DNA of 5,784 nucleotides from Pseudomonadota bacterium (GTDB lineage Bacteria > Pseudomonadota > Gammaproteobacteria > JAKAQQ01): contig JAKARN010000107.1 in assembly GCA_021828425.1 (NCBI GenBank), positions 1-5,784 on the forward strand. The letters are read 5' to 3'. Positions within the stretch are counted from its first letter, which is position 1; each line of letters opens with the position of its first letter. Of this stretch, positions 1-5,784 are shown piece after piece. The position numbers and the translations under genes are program-made. The notes beneath the pieces are model-generated. The model was not told the origin of the DNA. It ran no database searches and was given only the letters and a program-made list of their open reading frames with translations.

Positions 1-689
1 TGTTTGGCTCGCGGACAGTTGAGGCTGAGTTGCCGCATGCCGTTTGATGTCGTTTGGGCCAGATCCTTTCCACGGAGCGCCGCGACCTGAACTGGGCGTC
101 TGGCGGTCATCGTTAGCGTCAGCAGGTAGACGTAGTCCTCGAATACCAGCGACCGATTCGCTACGGCCATGTTGGCCCAATCCAAGAGTGCCGCGATTTC
201 AAGATCGGTGTACGGTCCAGTCTCAGGGCAGCCGCTCGCGACGGCAACGCCCTTATCGTTGCCCCGAATCCGCCAGCTCTGCAGGAGCTCCACAACCTCC
301 TTGGAAATGCCGTCGAAGCCGTAGTCGTGCCAGGCCAGCAGAAAGCCTTTGAGCCCTCCGAGTTGCCATTGCTCATCTCGGCCCAACATGGCACGCCAAT
401 TCATCAAATCCGTCGGCGTGACGTGAGAAGCACATGTGTCGCGCAAATAACGCTTGAAGCGGGTAGCCATGTTCTCACAATGCCGTGCCGACGCTTCTTC
501 CGCATAGCGTTGCAAAGTTGCACGGAATCCCCGCTCGGTGTCGTTTTCGATCCGATCAGGAAGAACGAGCGATACCGTCACATCTTTGTTCAGCTTCCAG
601 TAGTCCTCGGCTGGATCAAACAGGTATCCGTCTTTCGATATCCCCAAGGACGGTAGGGTATTCCTGGCTTTCCGAGGTTCAGTGCTCAT
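1..689 (-). CDS. Second tyrosine recombinase/integrase of the element, C-terminus cut off by window edge
   Basis: The reading frame is open from the ATG at 689-687 to the window edge (229 codons, last complete codon 5-3) with no stop. The protein begins MSTEPRKARNTLPSLG. Residues about 50-150 are mostly helical-looking and would be the DNA-binding (core-binding) part. Residues 195-210 read TARRPVQVAALRGKDL, which matches the box I region of tyrosine recombinases (compare TGxRxxELxxLRxxDL), with R198 as the likely catalytic arginine. The lysine, HxxR, His and Tyr elements would lie beyond the window. The start codon overlaps the end of the preceding recombinase gene by 11 bases. A GGAGGG Shine-Dalgarno stands 5 bases upstream, so coupled translation is likely. 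Box I is preceded by about 195 residues, suggesting a larger recombinase such as those in multi-recombinase elements. The family call is fairly safe; the exact subfamily is inference. Confidence 0.85.
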   Translation of the reverse strand, partial: MSTEPRKARNTLPSLGISKDGYLFDPAEDYWKLNKDVTVSLVLPDRIENDTERGFRATLQRYAEEASARHCENMATRFKRYLRDTCASHVTPTDLMNWRAMLGRDEQWQLGGLKGFLLAWHDYGFDGISKEVVELLQSWRIRGNDKGVAVASGCPETGPYTDLEIAALLDWANMAVANRSLVFEDYVYLLTLTMTARRPVQVAALRGKDLAQTTSNGMRQLSLNCPRAK

Positions 690-1882
690 CCTTACCCTCC
701 CCACCCTGCTGGTTGCGCACCAGCCCTGCCTGCACTCGTCGGATCGCCTCATCGGCGGTTTCGCGAACATGCCGCCGGTTGTAAGCCGCACCCGAAGCTT
801 TGTTGCGGTGCCCGTTCAAGAACGCACGAACATCGAGCTCACGCGCCTCGCTGATGCGCGCGCTTTTTGTTGCGCCGCTTGCCCCCTCTGTTTTGGCATT
901 CTGCGCATCGATGCTGACGGATAGCTCGTAGTTGAAATGATGACGAAAGGCATGAGGATGAATGTGGATGAAAGCTGGATCCAGCTTACGCATGCGCGCG
1001 AAGATTTGGCTGCTCAGCGCGGAGATGGTGACGGGTTTGCCCCAGGTCGCCCCCTTACGATGCGTCACCAGTAGGTAGGGGTGACGGCGGGCTGGAGCAG
1101 TCTGGGCGCGCACCTGCATGATGTAGCTCTGGATCTGTTCGGCAAGCGAGAGCGGGATCGGCAGCAAGCGCTCCTTGGTTTTGGATGCGGGTTGATAGCG
1201 ACGCGAATCGTGGATGTCGTCTTGATTGCGTCGTATCCACACACGAGGTTCATGGCCCAAATCAAGCTGATCGAGGCGCAGGCTCAAAAGTTCGCCGCGA
1301 CGCATGCCGGTGTGTCGCAGCAATCCAAAAATGATGGCATTGCGTAGCCGAACATCGGGATGCAGGAATGGGTTTACTGGAGAATCCTCCGCCCCAACAG
1401 ACATAAAGCGGTCGACCAATTCTGACGGTGGCGACAAATTCCAGGTAGTCAGCCAGCGTGCTGATCCGGTTGTAGTGCTGTTGGCCACCGACAGCAGCCT
1501 GCGCATGACTGGACGCGACCCTCGACTCCAGGAAATACACCGCGGCGGCGTGGGATGTGCCCACCTCGTTTGAGGCGGGCAACTGGCTACGCATGTCGAG
1601 TTTGGCGAAGTCGCGCAGTGACACGACATCCGCAACGGTGAGAAAGCTGCCTTGGGTAAACTCGGCGATCAAGTCTCGCCCATGCTGCTCTTCCCAACGC
1701 AGGAGCACGCTGATGTCCGCCAGCTTGTTTCGGATCGTGTTGACAGCAGCCCCGGCATTGCGAAGCTGCGTGGTCGCGAAGAGCGTGGGATAGAAGAGTG
1801 GCAACCCCTGCTTATCGTGAAGCATCGGCACCCGTTCACCACCGGACAGCACATGAATGGAAAGCCGAGTCACAACCACCAT
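679..1882 (-). pseudogene. Tyrosine recombinase/integrase with a one-base frameshift
   Basis: This is a site-specific tyrosine recombinase that would cut and rejoin DNA at the element's attachment sites. The N-terminal part starts at the ATG 1882-1880 (MVVVTRLSIHVLSGGE) and reads as a core-binding domain to about residue 152 (RISTLADYLEFVAT). Coding then continues in another frame (SELVDRFMSVGAEDSP) to the TGA at 681-679. The catalytic residues are all in this second frame: box I Arg in HTGMRRGELLSLR (codon 1302-1300), the beta-hairpin Lys in SKTKERLLPI, HAFR in HPHAFRHHF, His in LNGHRNK, and the nucleophile Tyr in AAYNRRH, nine residues after that His as in XerD. The span is 1204 bases, one base more than 401 codons, so removing one base restores a 400-residue protein. 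No slippery site or nearby stop suggests programmed frameshifting. A disabling indel or a sequencing error is more likely. The gene overlaps the next recombinase by 11 bases. Confidence 0.85.
695..700 (-). promoter_or_regulatory. Shine-Dalgarno of the second recombinase gene
   Basis: Read on the minus strand, GGAGGG is followed by TAAGG and then the ATG at 689-687, giving a 5-base spacing. It lies inside the 3' end of the first recombinase gene. It decides the start of the downstream gene, whose frame would otherwise be judged only by openness. Confidence 0.7.
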
Positions 1883-1897
1883 TCCCTACAAACCCAA

Positions 1898-1917
1898 CAT
1901 GTATTTAACTATACATG
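1898..1917. repeat. Perfect 7-bp inverted repeat with 6-bp spacer upstream of the recombinase
   Basis: CATGTAT at 1898-1904 is the exact reverse complement of ATACATG at 1911-1917, separated by the non-palindromic TTAACT. The repeat ends 15 bases before the recombinase ATG and covers its possible -10 region. Two short inverted arms around a 6-8 bp spacer is the layout of a tyrosine-recombinase core site, and also of a repressor operator. Which of these it is, or whether it is chance in AT-rich DNA, cannot be decided here. Confidence 0.5.
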
Positions 1918-1931
1918 ATCTTTTTCGACAA
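1903..1931 (-). promoter_or_regulatory. Possible promoter of the recombinase genes
   Basis: On the minus strand, TTGTCG (1931-1926) and TTAAAT (1908-1903) are spaced by 17 bases, each matching four of six consensus positions of a sigma-70 promoter. They lie in the AT-rich stretch just ahead of the recombinase start at 1882, and the -10 overlaps the inverted repeat. The match is weak and rests on position as much as on sequence. Confidence 0.3.
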
Positions 1932-1942
1932 TAAAAACAGGC

Positions 1943-1975
1943 AAAAAAAGAAGGCCCCGTAAAAACAGGGCCTTC
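1943..1975 (-). terminator. Rho-independent terminator of ssb
   Basis: GAAGGCCC at 1950-1957 pairs perfectly with GGGCCTTC at 1968-1975 around a 10-base loop. On the minus strand the hairpin is followed at once by seven T residues (A run at 1943-1949). It begins 36 bases after the ssb stop codon, so it should end the ssb transcript. It also insulates ssb transcription from the recombinase genes to the left. Confidence 0.88.
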
Positions 1976-2010
1976 GGCGATCTTGCTCAACACTGATAAA
2001 TATGTGTTGT

Positions 2011-2466
2011 CTAGAACGGAATATCGTCCTCCAGCGGTTCTTCCCCCTGAGCCTCGGTCGGCGGCGGGGCATCAGCAGGAGCCTTGTTGCTGCCCCCCCG
2101 GCTTGGTGGGGGGCCGCCAGTCTCGCCACCGCGCCCGCCCAGCATCTGCATCTCGTTGGCGATGATCTCGGTCGAATAGTGGGTCTGCCCGTCCTTCTCG
2201 TAGTTCCGGGTCCGGAGACTGCCCTCGACATAGATCTGGGACCCCTTGTGCACGTAGTCCCGGACGATCTCGGCCAAGCGGTTGAAAAAGACCACCCGGT
2301 GCCACTCCGTCCGCTCCTCGCGTTCGCCGCTCTGCTTGTCCTTCCAGGAGGAGCTCGTGGCAAGTCTCAAGTTCGCGACCGGGGCGCCCGAGGGCAGGTA
2401 GCGGAGTTCCGGATCCGCGCCCGCATTCCCCACCAGAATCACCTTGTTGACACCACGACTGGCCAT
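2011..2466 (-). CDS. ssb: Single-stranded DNA-binding protein SSB
   Basis: This protein binds single-stranded DNA as a tetramer during replication, recombination and repair, and recruits partner proteins through its C-terminal tip. The 151-residue product has the usual length of a bacterial SSB. Residues 1-110 are the OB fold, with a start ([14 protein letters not shown]), TEWHRVV and KGSQIYVEG nearly identical to E. coli SSB. A Gly/Pro-rich flexible linker follows, and the protein ends EPLEDDIPF, the acidic tip that contacts partners. The ATG at 2466-2464 is chosen because it gives the family N-terminus and has a GGTGA sequence six bases upstream. A GTG nine bases earlier (2475) would add three residues but overlaps that GGTGA. 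The gene is followed by a strong terminator. I see no clear LexA box in front of it. Confidence 0.97.
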   Translation of the reverse strand: MASRGVNKVILVGNAGADPELRYLPSGAPVANLRLATSSSWKDKQSGEREERTEWHRVVFFNRLAEIVRDYVHKGSQIYVEGSLRTRNYEKDGQTHYSTEIIANEMQMLGGRGGETGGPPPSRGGSNKAPADAPPPTEAQGEEPLEDDIPF

Positions 2467-2674
2467 GTTGTTCACCGAATTCTTGCGACCCCTGTCATTG
2501 TAGGGGTTGGGCGCCTCTTTTGCACCGGGAAAGCGGCCTGTTCCGCGGGCTCAACCGAGACCGCCCGCCCCAAACCCTAACTGATTGATTTAGCGGAAGC
2601 GGGCCATCCGTTGGGAAGATGGGGCCCGACCCTGTGCCAAGCTTTCCGTCCTCCCCGTCCCCCTCGGTGATTCC
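2467..2674. other. Intergenic region between the MFS gene and ssb
   Basis: These 208 bases hold no credible gene. They contain the possible ssb -10 box and an imperfect hairpin at 2600-2629: CGGGCCATC against GATGGGGCCCG, with a two-base bulge and a 10-base loop. The hairpin has no T run after it on the minus strand, so it is not a standard intrinsic terminator for the transporter gene. It could attenuate or stabilise the transcript. Confidence 0.5.
2497..2502 (-). promoter_or_regulatory. Possible -10 box of an ssb promoter
   Basis: On the minus strand, TACAAT (five of six positions of TATAAT) lies 30 bases ahead of the ssb ATG, which would give a leader of about two dozen bases. No convincing -35 hexamer is found 16-18 bases upstream, so the promoter may be weak, need an activator, or be a chance match. 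ssb may also be read through from the transporter gene. Confidence 0.35.
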
Positions 2675-4075
2675 TCAGAACCCGAACTGTGCCCGAAGCG
2701 ACTGAAGCTCCTCCTCAGCCCTGTACGCGGGATCGATGCGGAGATAAAGCACACCCTCCTCCGCTGCATATCGCCACTCCAGGACGCCCTCGAGGGTGGC
2801 CAGACGGCTCTTGAGGAGCGAGAGATCCGGTTGCTGGGGAAGCCTGAAGAGAAGCGTGCGACAACGTCTCACGTTGGCAGTGGGCCAGGCCACCCAGAAC
2901 CAGGCGACCAGCGCGAGGAGATCGAGGGCCAGGACACCCCGGACACCGGTCTTGGCCCAGACGAGACCGCCCACCGCCCCGCCCAGGAAAATCCCCAGGA
3001 ACTGGCAGCTGGAGTAGACCCCGAGCCCGCTCCCCGAAAAACCCACGGGTGTGATCCGGGAGACCCAGGAAGGCAAAAGGGCCTCGAGGAGCGTGAAGGC
3101 CACAAAGTAAAGGCCCAGTCCGACCACCAATCCCACGGGCGAGGCCGGGGCGGCCAAGAGCAGGCCGAGCCCGATCCCGAGGACCAAGATTCCGGCCCTG
3201 AGGAAGCGGCGGAAGCTGGCACGGATCTCGGCCAGGATGACGAAGGGCAACGACAGGACAAAGGCGCCGGCCAGGAGCGGCAGGTAAAGGATCCAACTGT
3301 CCGACGCATCCACCCCGAGGGCCCGGCGGGTCAGATGGGGCAGGACCAGGAAGAGGCTGGTCAAAACCGCATGCTGGACCAGGATCCCGAAATCAAGCCG
3401 GCGGAGATCCCGGTGGGCGAGGACGCTCCGGAAGGCCGAGCGGCTCCGATCGGGCACGGGGCGATGCGACCAGGCCGGGGGGCGAACGACGAGCACGAGG
3501 ACGATGGCTGCGAAGGCGAGAAACCCGGTCAACCAGAAGATTCCGGAAAGACCGATCGCCCGGGCCAGAAGCGGACCCACGACGATCGAGAGACCGAAGG
3601 AGAGCCCGATGAACCCCCCCGCCGCCGCCATGGCCCGCGTCCGGTGTTCCTCGTGGGTGACATCCGAAATGAAAGCCAGGGTTGTTGATCCAATGGCGCC
3701 GAGCCCCTGGATCAGGCGGCCCGCGATGAGTCCGGTGATGGTCGTGGAGATCGCCGCCACGCCACTGCCCAGCGCAAAGAGGAGGAGTCCCATGACGATC
3801 ACGGGTTTTCGTCCCCAGCGGTCCGAAAGCCATCCGAAGGGCAGCTGGAAAATCCCCTGGGTGAGACCATAACTCCCGAGCGCCAGCCCGATCGTGAAGG
3901 CCGTGGCTCCCGCGTAATGGGAGGCCAGTTGCGAGAAGATCGGATAAATCATGAAAAGGCCGAGCATGCGCAAGGAGAGCACCAAACCCAGCGCAAGGAC
4001 GGCGCCCACCTCGATGCGACTGAGCGACTCCACCGGATTACGGGGATGACGTCTTGAAGGGCGCCCGGCTCTCAT
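2675..4075 (-). CDS. yajR: YajR-like MFS transporter with C-terminal YAM-type domain
   Basis: This is an inner-membrane major facilitator superfamily protein, probably a proton-coupled exporter; the substrate is unknown, as it is for YajR. The 466-residue product shows about twelve hydrophobic segments. Marks shared with E. coli YajR include LSLRMLGLFMIYPIF in helix 1, YGLTQGIFQLPFGWLSDRWGRKP (MFS motif A, D85-R86 to R89-K90), and EALLPSW and GVYSSCQFLGIFLGG in the C-terminal half. After the last helix, residues 403-466 form a soluble tail (TLEGVLEWRYAAEEGVLYLRID) that fits the small ferredoxin-like YAM domain of YajR. The start chosen is the ATG at 4075-4073, which overlaps the acylase stop as ATGA. 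A GTG at 4033-4031 would give 452 residues and an N-terminus closer in length to YajR; neither has a good Shine-Dalgarno. An MFS gene next to ssb is known in Pseudomonas. The family is sure, orthology with yajR is likely. Confidence 0.92.
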   Translation of the reverse strand: MRAGRPSRRHPRNPVESLSRIEVGAVLALGLVLSLRMLGLFMIYPIFSQLASHYAGATAFTIGLALGSYGLTQGIFQLPFGWLSDRWGRKPVIVMGLLLFALGSGVAAISTTITGLIAGRLIQGLGAIGSTTLAFISDVTHEEHRTRAMAAAGGFIGLSFGLSIVVGPLLARAIGLSGIFWLTGFLAFAAIVLVLVVRPPAWSHRPVPDRSRSAFRSVLAHRDLRRLDFGILVQHAVLTSLFLVLPHLTRRALGVDASDSWILYLPLLAGAFVLSLPFVILAEIRASFRRFLRAGILVLGIGLGLLLAAPASPVGLVVGLGLYFVAFTLLEALLPSWVSRITPVGFSGSGLGVYSSCQFLGIFLGGAVGGLVWAKTGVRGVLALDLLALVAWFWVAWPTANVRRCRTLLFRLPQQPDLSLLKSRLATLEGVLEWRYAAEEGVLYLRIDPAYRAEEELQSLRAQFGF

Positions 4076-5784
4076 CCGAAAAACGGGGGACGGGGACCTG
4101 GCCGGCGCCGCACCGGATGGCCCCCTTCGCCTTTCGGCTTCGGCCAGAGCAGCAAGACCGCGCACGGACGGCCCGGGGCGAACGGTTCCGGCAGGCCCTG
4201 GAGCCAAGCCGGAAACTCGTCCGTATAAAAAGGGGACGCCGGATTGCCGCTTTCCCCTCCGGGCAACTCGAACAGGCTCCGGTCCGGATGCCCGAGATCG
4301 ACCACCATCCGTTCGGAGGCTCCCAGGGCATGGGTTTGAACGCGGGGCATGTTGGAATCCCCCGGGATCTCGGTCGGCGGCAGATCGAGCAGCCAGGGAC
4401 CGATCACGGGGATTCCCCGGGCCAGGGGGTTTGCGATCACGATGCGGTTATGGCGACCCCAGGTGTCCTTCCGGAAACCCGTCCCAGTTTGCCAACGGAG
4501 CCGGATCAGCTGGTTGATCGCGTGAAGGAAAAAGGCCCGCCAGTCCGGATACCGGGGCGCGAGCAGCCAGCGCGGACGGGCGGTTGCGATCGCCCACACT
4601 GGACCTTCAACCATGGCACCCAGGGGGTTTTTGAAGTGGGGATCGGCCTTCTCGGCCAACTGCAAAAAGGGCGCGAGAATCCCCTGTTTCACGATCTTCC
4701 GGAACGTCCAGACGAGATCGTAGCCGACCGAGCCACGACAGGCACAGGCCTGCCAGTTTTGGACCGCTTTCCCAAGCGCGATCCGGCGGGGATGGTCCCG
4801 GAGCACCTCCGGAGTCAGGACCTGCATCAAAAGTCTCCGCCAATGCGCGAGAAAAATCGCCCGGTTATCGAGCTCGATCGCGAGCAGGTCCCGGGCCGTG
4901 ATGGGTGGCTTGAGTGCCAGGAGATCGTTTTTGATCTGGCGGGCACGGGCTCCCAAGTCATAACCGCCATCCCCGATCAGGCGGAGTGCGTGCCCATCCA
5001 CGATCCTTTGGTTCGCGGTCCAGATGAAACCGTCCTTCGGATCGATGATGCGGGGATAGGCCTGGGGCGGGAGATAGCCCCGCCATTGGCACTGACCCTG
5101 CGCCCAAGATTGGGGCAGGGGGTTCCTGCAGTGACCGACCCGCCGGGGAATGGCTCCGGCCACGCTCCAGCCGATGTTTCCCCGCCGACCCGCCACCACA
5201 AAGTTTTGCTCCGGAATCCCGAGACGGTTGGCCGCATGGATGGCCTCAATCACCGTCCGCGAGGTCTCGAGCGCCCGCTCGGCATTGATGCGGTATCCCC
5301 GTGGATCCTCTCCCACCCAGCGGGAAACCAAAAGCGTTCCCCCGGGGGTCCGGCCGATCACGGGTCCCCAGATCGTGCGCCGTACCCCAATGGCGACCGG
5401 TTTCCCACCGCGGACCCGGATCCACCGCTTGACGAGGTGGATCCGGCGGGGACCCTGGGGTGTCTCGTAATCGGAGGGATGCCCCGGGACGGTCACCAGC
5501 CGGATGAGATCGACCCAATCCCCCTCGGTATTGGTAAAGCCCCAGGCCACGTGGAAGTTGGTTCCGACCACCAGCGCCGGCACGCCCGGCAGCGTGACCC
5601 CCAAAAGCCGCACCTTTTGTCCCTCCGGGGCCCTGAAGCGGATTTCAGCCCGGTACCAGATCGTGGGGAGGGCCAAATGCAGGTGCATGTCGTTCGCGAG
5701 AAGGGCCGCATGCGAATGGGTGAAGCGGCCGGAGACGGCAAACCCGTTGCTGCCCGCGAGCTGTCGCCCAAGGCGGCCCCGGGC
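4072..5784 (-). CDS. Penicillin-acylase-family Ntn hydrolase, N-terminal part outside the window
   Basis: This is a periplasmic or exported amidase of the penicillin/cephalosporin/acyl-homoserine-lactone acylase family (N-terminal nucleophile fold), made as a precursor that cuts itself into alpha and beta chains. The frame is open to the window edge, so the signal peptide, alpha chain and most of the linker are missing. The beta chain starts at Ser in AGSNGFAVSGRF (codon 5751-5749) and is 559 residues long, close to the 557 of E. coli penicillin G acylase. Visible marks are LLANDMHL (residue 17 on), PGVPALVVGTN and WGFTNTEGDWVDL (the oxyanion main-chain position near 74), TANQRI with Asn247 as the likely oxyanion Asn, RARQI, and DSNMPRVQTHALGASERMVV followed by PGGESGNPASPFY. 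Four cysteines near GHCRNPL, GQCQW and NWQACACRG could form disulfides. The last 20 residues are a basic, Pro-rich tail that overlaps the transporter start. Substrate cannot be told: antibiotic, quorum signal and other amides are all possible. Confidence 0.93.
   Translation of the reverse strand, partial: ARGRLGRQLAGSNGFAVSGRFTHSHAALLANDMHLHLALPTIWYRAEIRFRAPEGQKVRLLGVTLPGVPALVVGTNFHVAWGFTNTEGDWVDLIRLVTVPGHPSDYETPQGPRRIHLVKRWIRVRGGKPVAIGVRRTIWGPVIGRTPGGTLLVSRWVGEDPRGYRINAERALETSRTVIEAIHAANRLGIPEQNFVVAGRRGNIGWSVAGAIPRRVGHCRNPLPQSWAQGQCQWRGYLPPQAYPRIIDPKDGFIWTANQRIVDGHALRLIGDGGYDLGARARQIKNDLLALKPPITARDLLAIELDNRAIFLAHWRRLLMQVLTPEVLRDHPRRIALGKAVQNWQACACRGSVGYDLVWTFRKIVKQGILAPFLQLAEKADPHFKNPLGAMVEGPVWAIATARPRWLLAPRYPDWRAFFLHAINQLIRLRWQTGTGFRKDTWGRHNRIVIANPLARGIPVIGPWLLDLPPTEIPGDSNMPRVQTHALGASERMVVDLGHPDRSLFELPGGESGNPASPFYTDEFPAWLQGLPEPFAPGRPCAVLLLWPKPKGEGGHPVRRRPGPRPPFFG
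5749..5751 (-). other. Codon of the predicted autoprocessing site and catalytic serine
   Basis: AGC encodes the Ser of the GSN motif (LAGSNGFAVSG). In this family autocleavage occurs just before this Ser, whose free amino group and hydroxyl then form the active site. The bases from here to 5784 encode the end of the linker peptide (ARGRLGRQLAG). Confidence 0.85.

Noticed and set aside
161..394. Minus-strand 77-codon frame in the left end
   Set aside because: It is another frame within the second recombinase gene, which is open throughout and carries the family motif.
327..784. Plus-strand open frames of about 100 codons in the left end
   Set aside because: The minus strand here carries a continuous recombinase frame with a box I motif and a Shine-Dalgarno; the plus-strand frames are its shadows.
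1899..1916. Resemblance to a XerCD dif site
   Set aside because: Parts such as ATGTATA and GTTAAAT recall dif, but the spacing is wrong and the 11-bp arms are absent, so it is better seen as a local inverted repeat.
2002..2580. Plus-strand open frame of 192 codons opposite ssb
   Set aside because: It mirrors ssb codon positions, runs through the ssb terminator-side and promoter-side sequence, and shows no recognisable domain.
2600..2629. Hairpin as terminator of the transporter gene
   Set aside because: The stem has a two-base bulge and no T run follows on the minus strand, so an intrinsic terminator is not supported.
2831..3688. Long plus-strand open frame of 285 codons opposite the transporter gene
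   Set aside because: It is antisense to a clearly coding MFS gene, its product is a run of Gly, Glu, Asp, Pro and Gln with no fold pattern, and GC-rich DNA gives such frames by chance.
4076..4207. Longer transporter start at TTG 4207
   Set aside because: It would place 44 extra residues rich in Arg, Pro and Ala inside the acylase coding region; the ATG at 4075 or the GTG at 4033 fits the family much better.
1..5784. CRISPR arrays, tRNA or rRNA genes, toxin-antitoxin pairs or defence genes
   Set aside because: I saw no regularly spaced repeats, no tRNA cloverleaf or CCA end near the element boundary, and no matching protein families.

Overview
The window looks like a piece of a GC-rich proteobacterial chromosome, most likely gammaproteobacterial. 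The SSB protein begins [14 protein letters not shown] and ends DDIPF as in Escherichia coli. The MFS gene upstream of it is close to E. coli YajR, and an MFS gene next to ssb is an arrangement I recall from gammaproteobacteria such as Pseudomonas. The genus cannot be fixed from the sequence. Every gene I can support lies on the minus strand, so transcription runs from right to left.

Right part (2011-5784), chromosomal backbone. At 4072-5784 is a penicillin-acylase-family Ntn hydrolase cut by the window edge. Only the beta chain, starting at its predicted catalytic serine, and about 11 residues before it are present. Its stop codon overlaps the ATG of a YajR-like MFS transporter (ATGA overlap), so the two are probably cotranscribed and translationally coupled. 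A 208-base gap with a possible promoter separates the transporter from ssb. A clear intrinsic terminator at 1943-1975 closes the ssb transcript.

Left part (1-1942), a mobile-element end. Immediately beyond the ssb terminator are two overlapping tyrosine-recombinase genes in tandem. The first (679-1882) carries all the catalytic residues of the family but is split by a one-base frameshift near 1420-1435. The second (3-689) starts inside the end of the first and runs out of the window after its box I arginine. A 7-bp inverted repeat with a 6-bp spacer sits just upstream of the first recombinase, in an AT-rich patch. It is a candidate attachment core or operator. The layout suggests a multi-recombinase element (Tn554-like or RIT-like in organisation) whose right end abuts the ssb terminator and whose remainder lies to the left of the window.

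How the parts work together: the acylase and transporter may form one envelope-related unit, but a shared substrate is only a guess. The ssb gene is housekeeping. The recombinases belong to an inserted element and have no evident functional link to the backbone genes. I see no tRNA, rRNA, CRISPR array or defence system.
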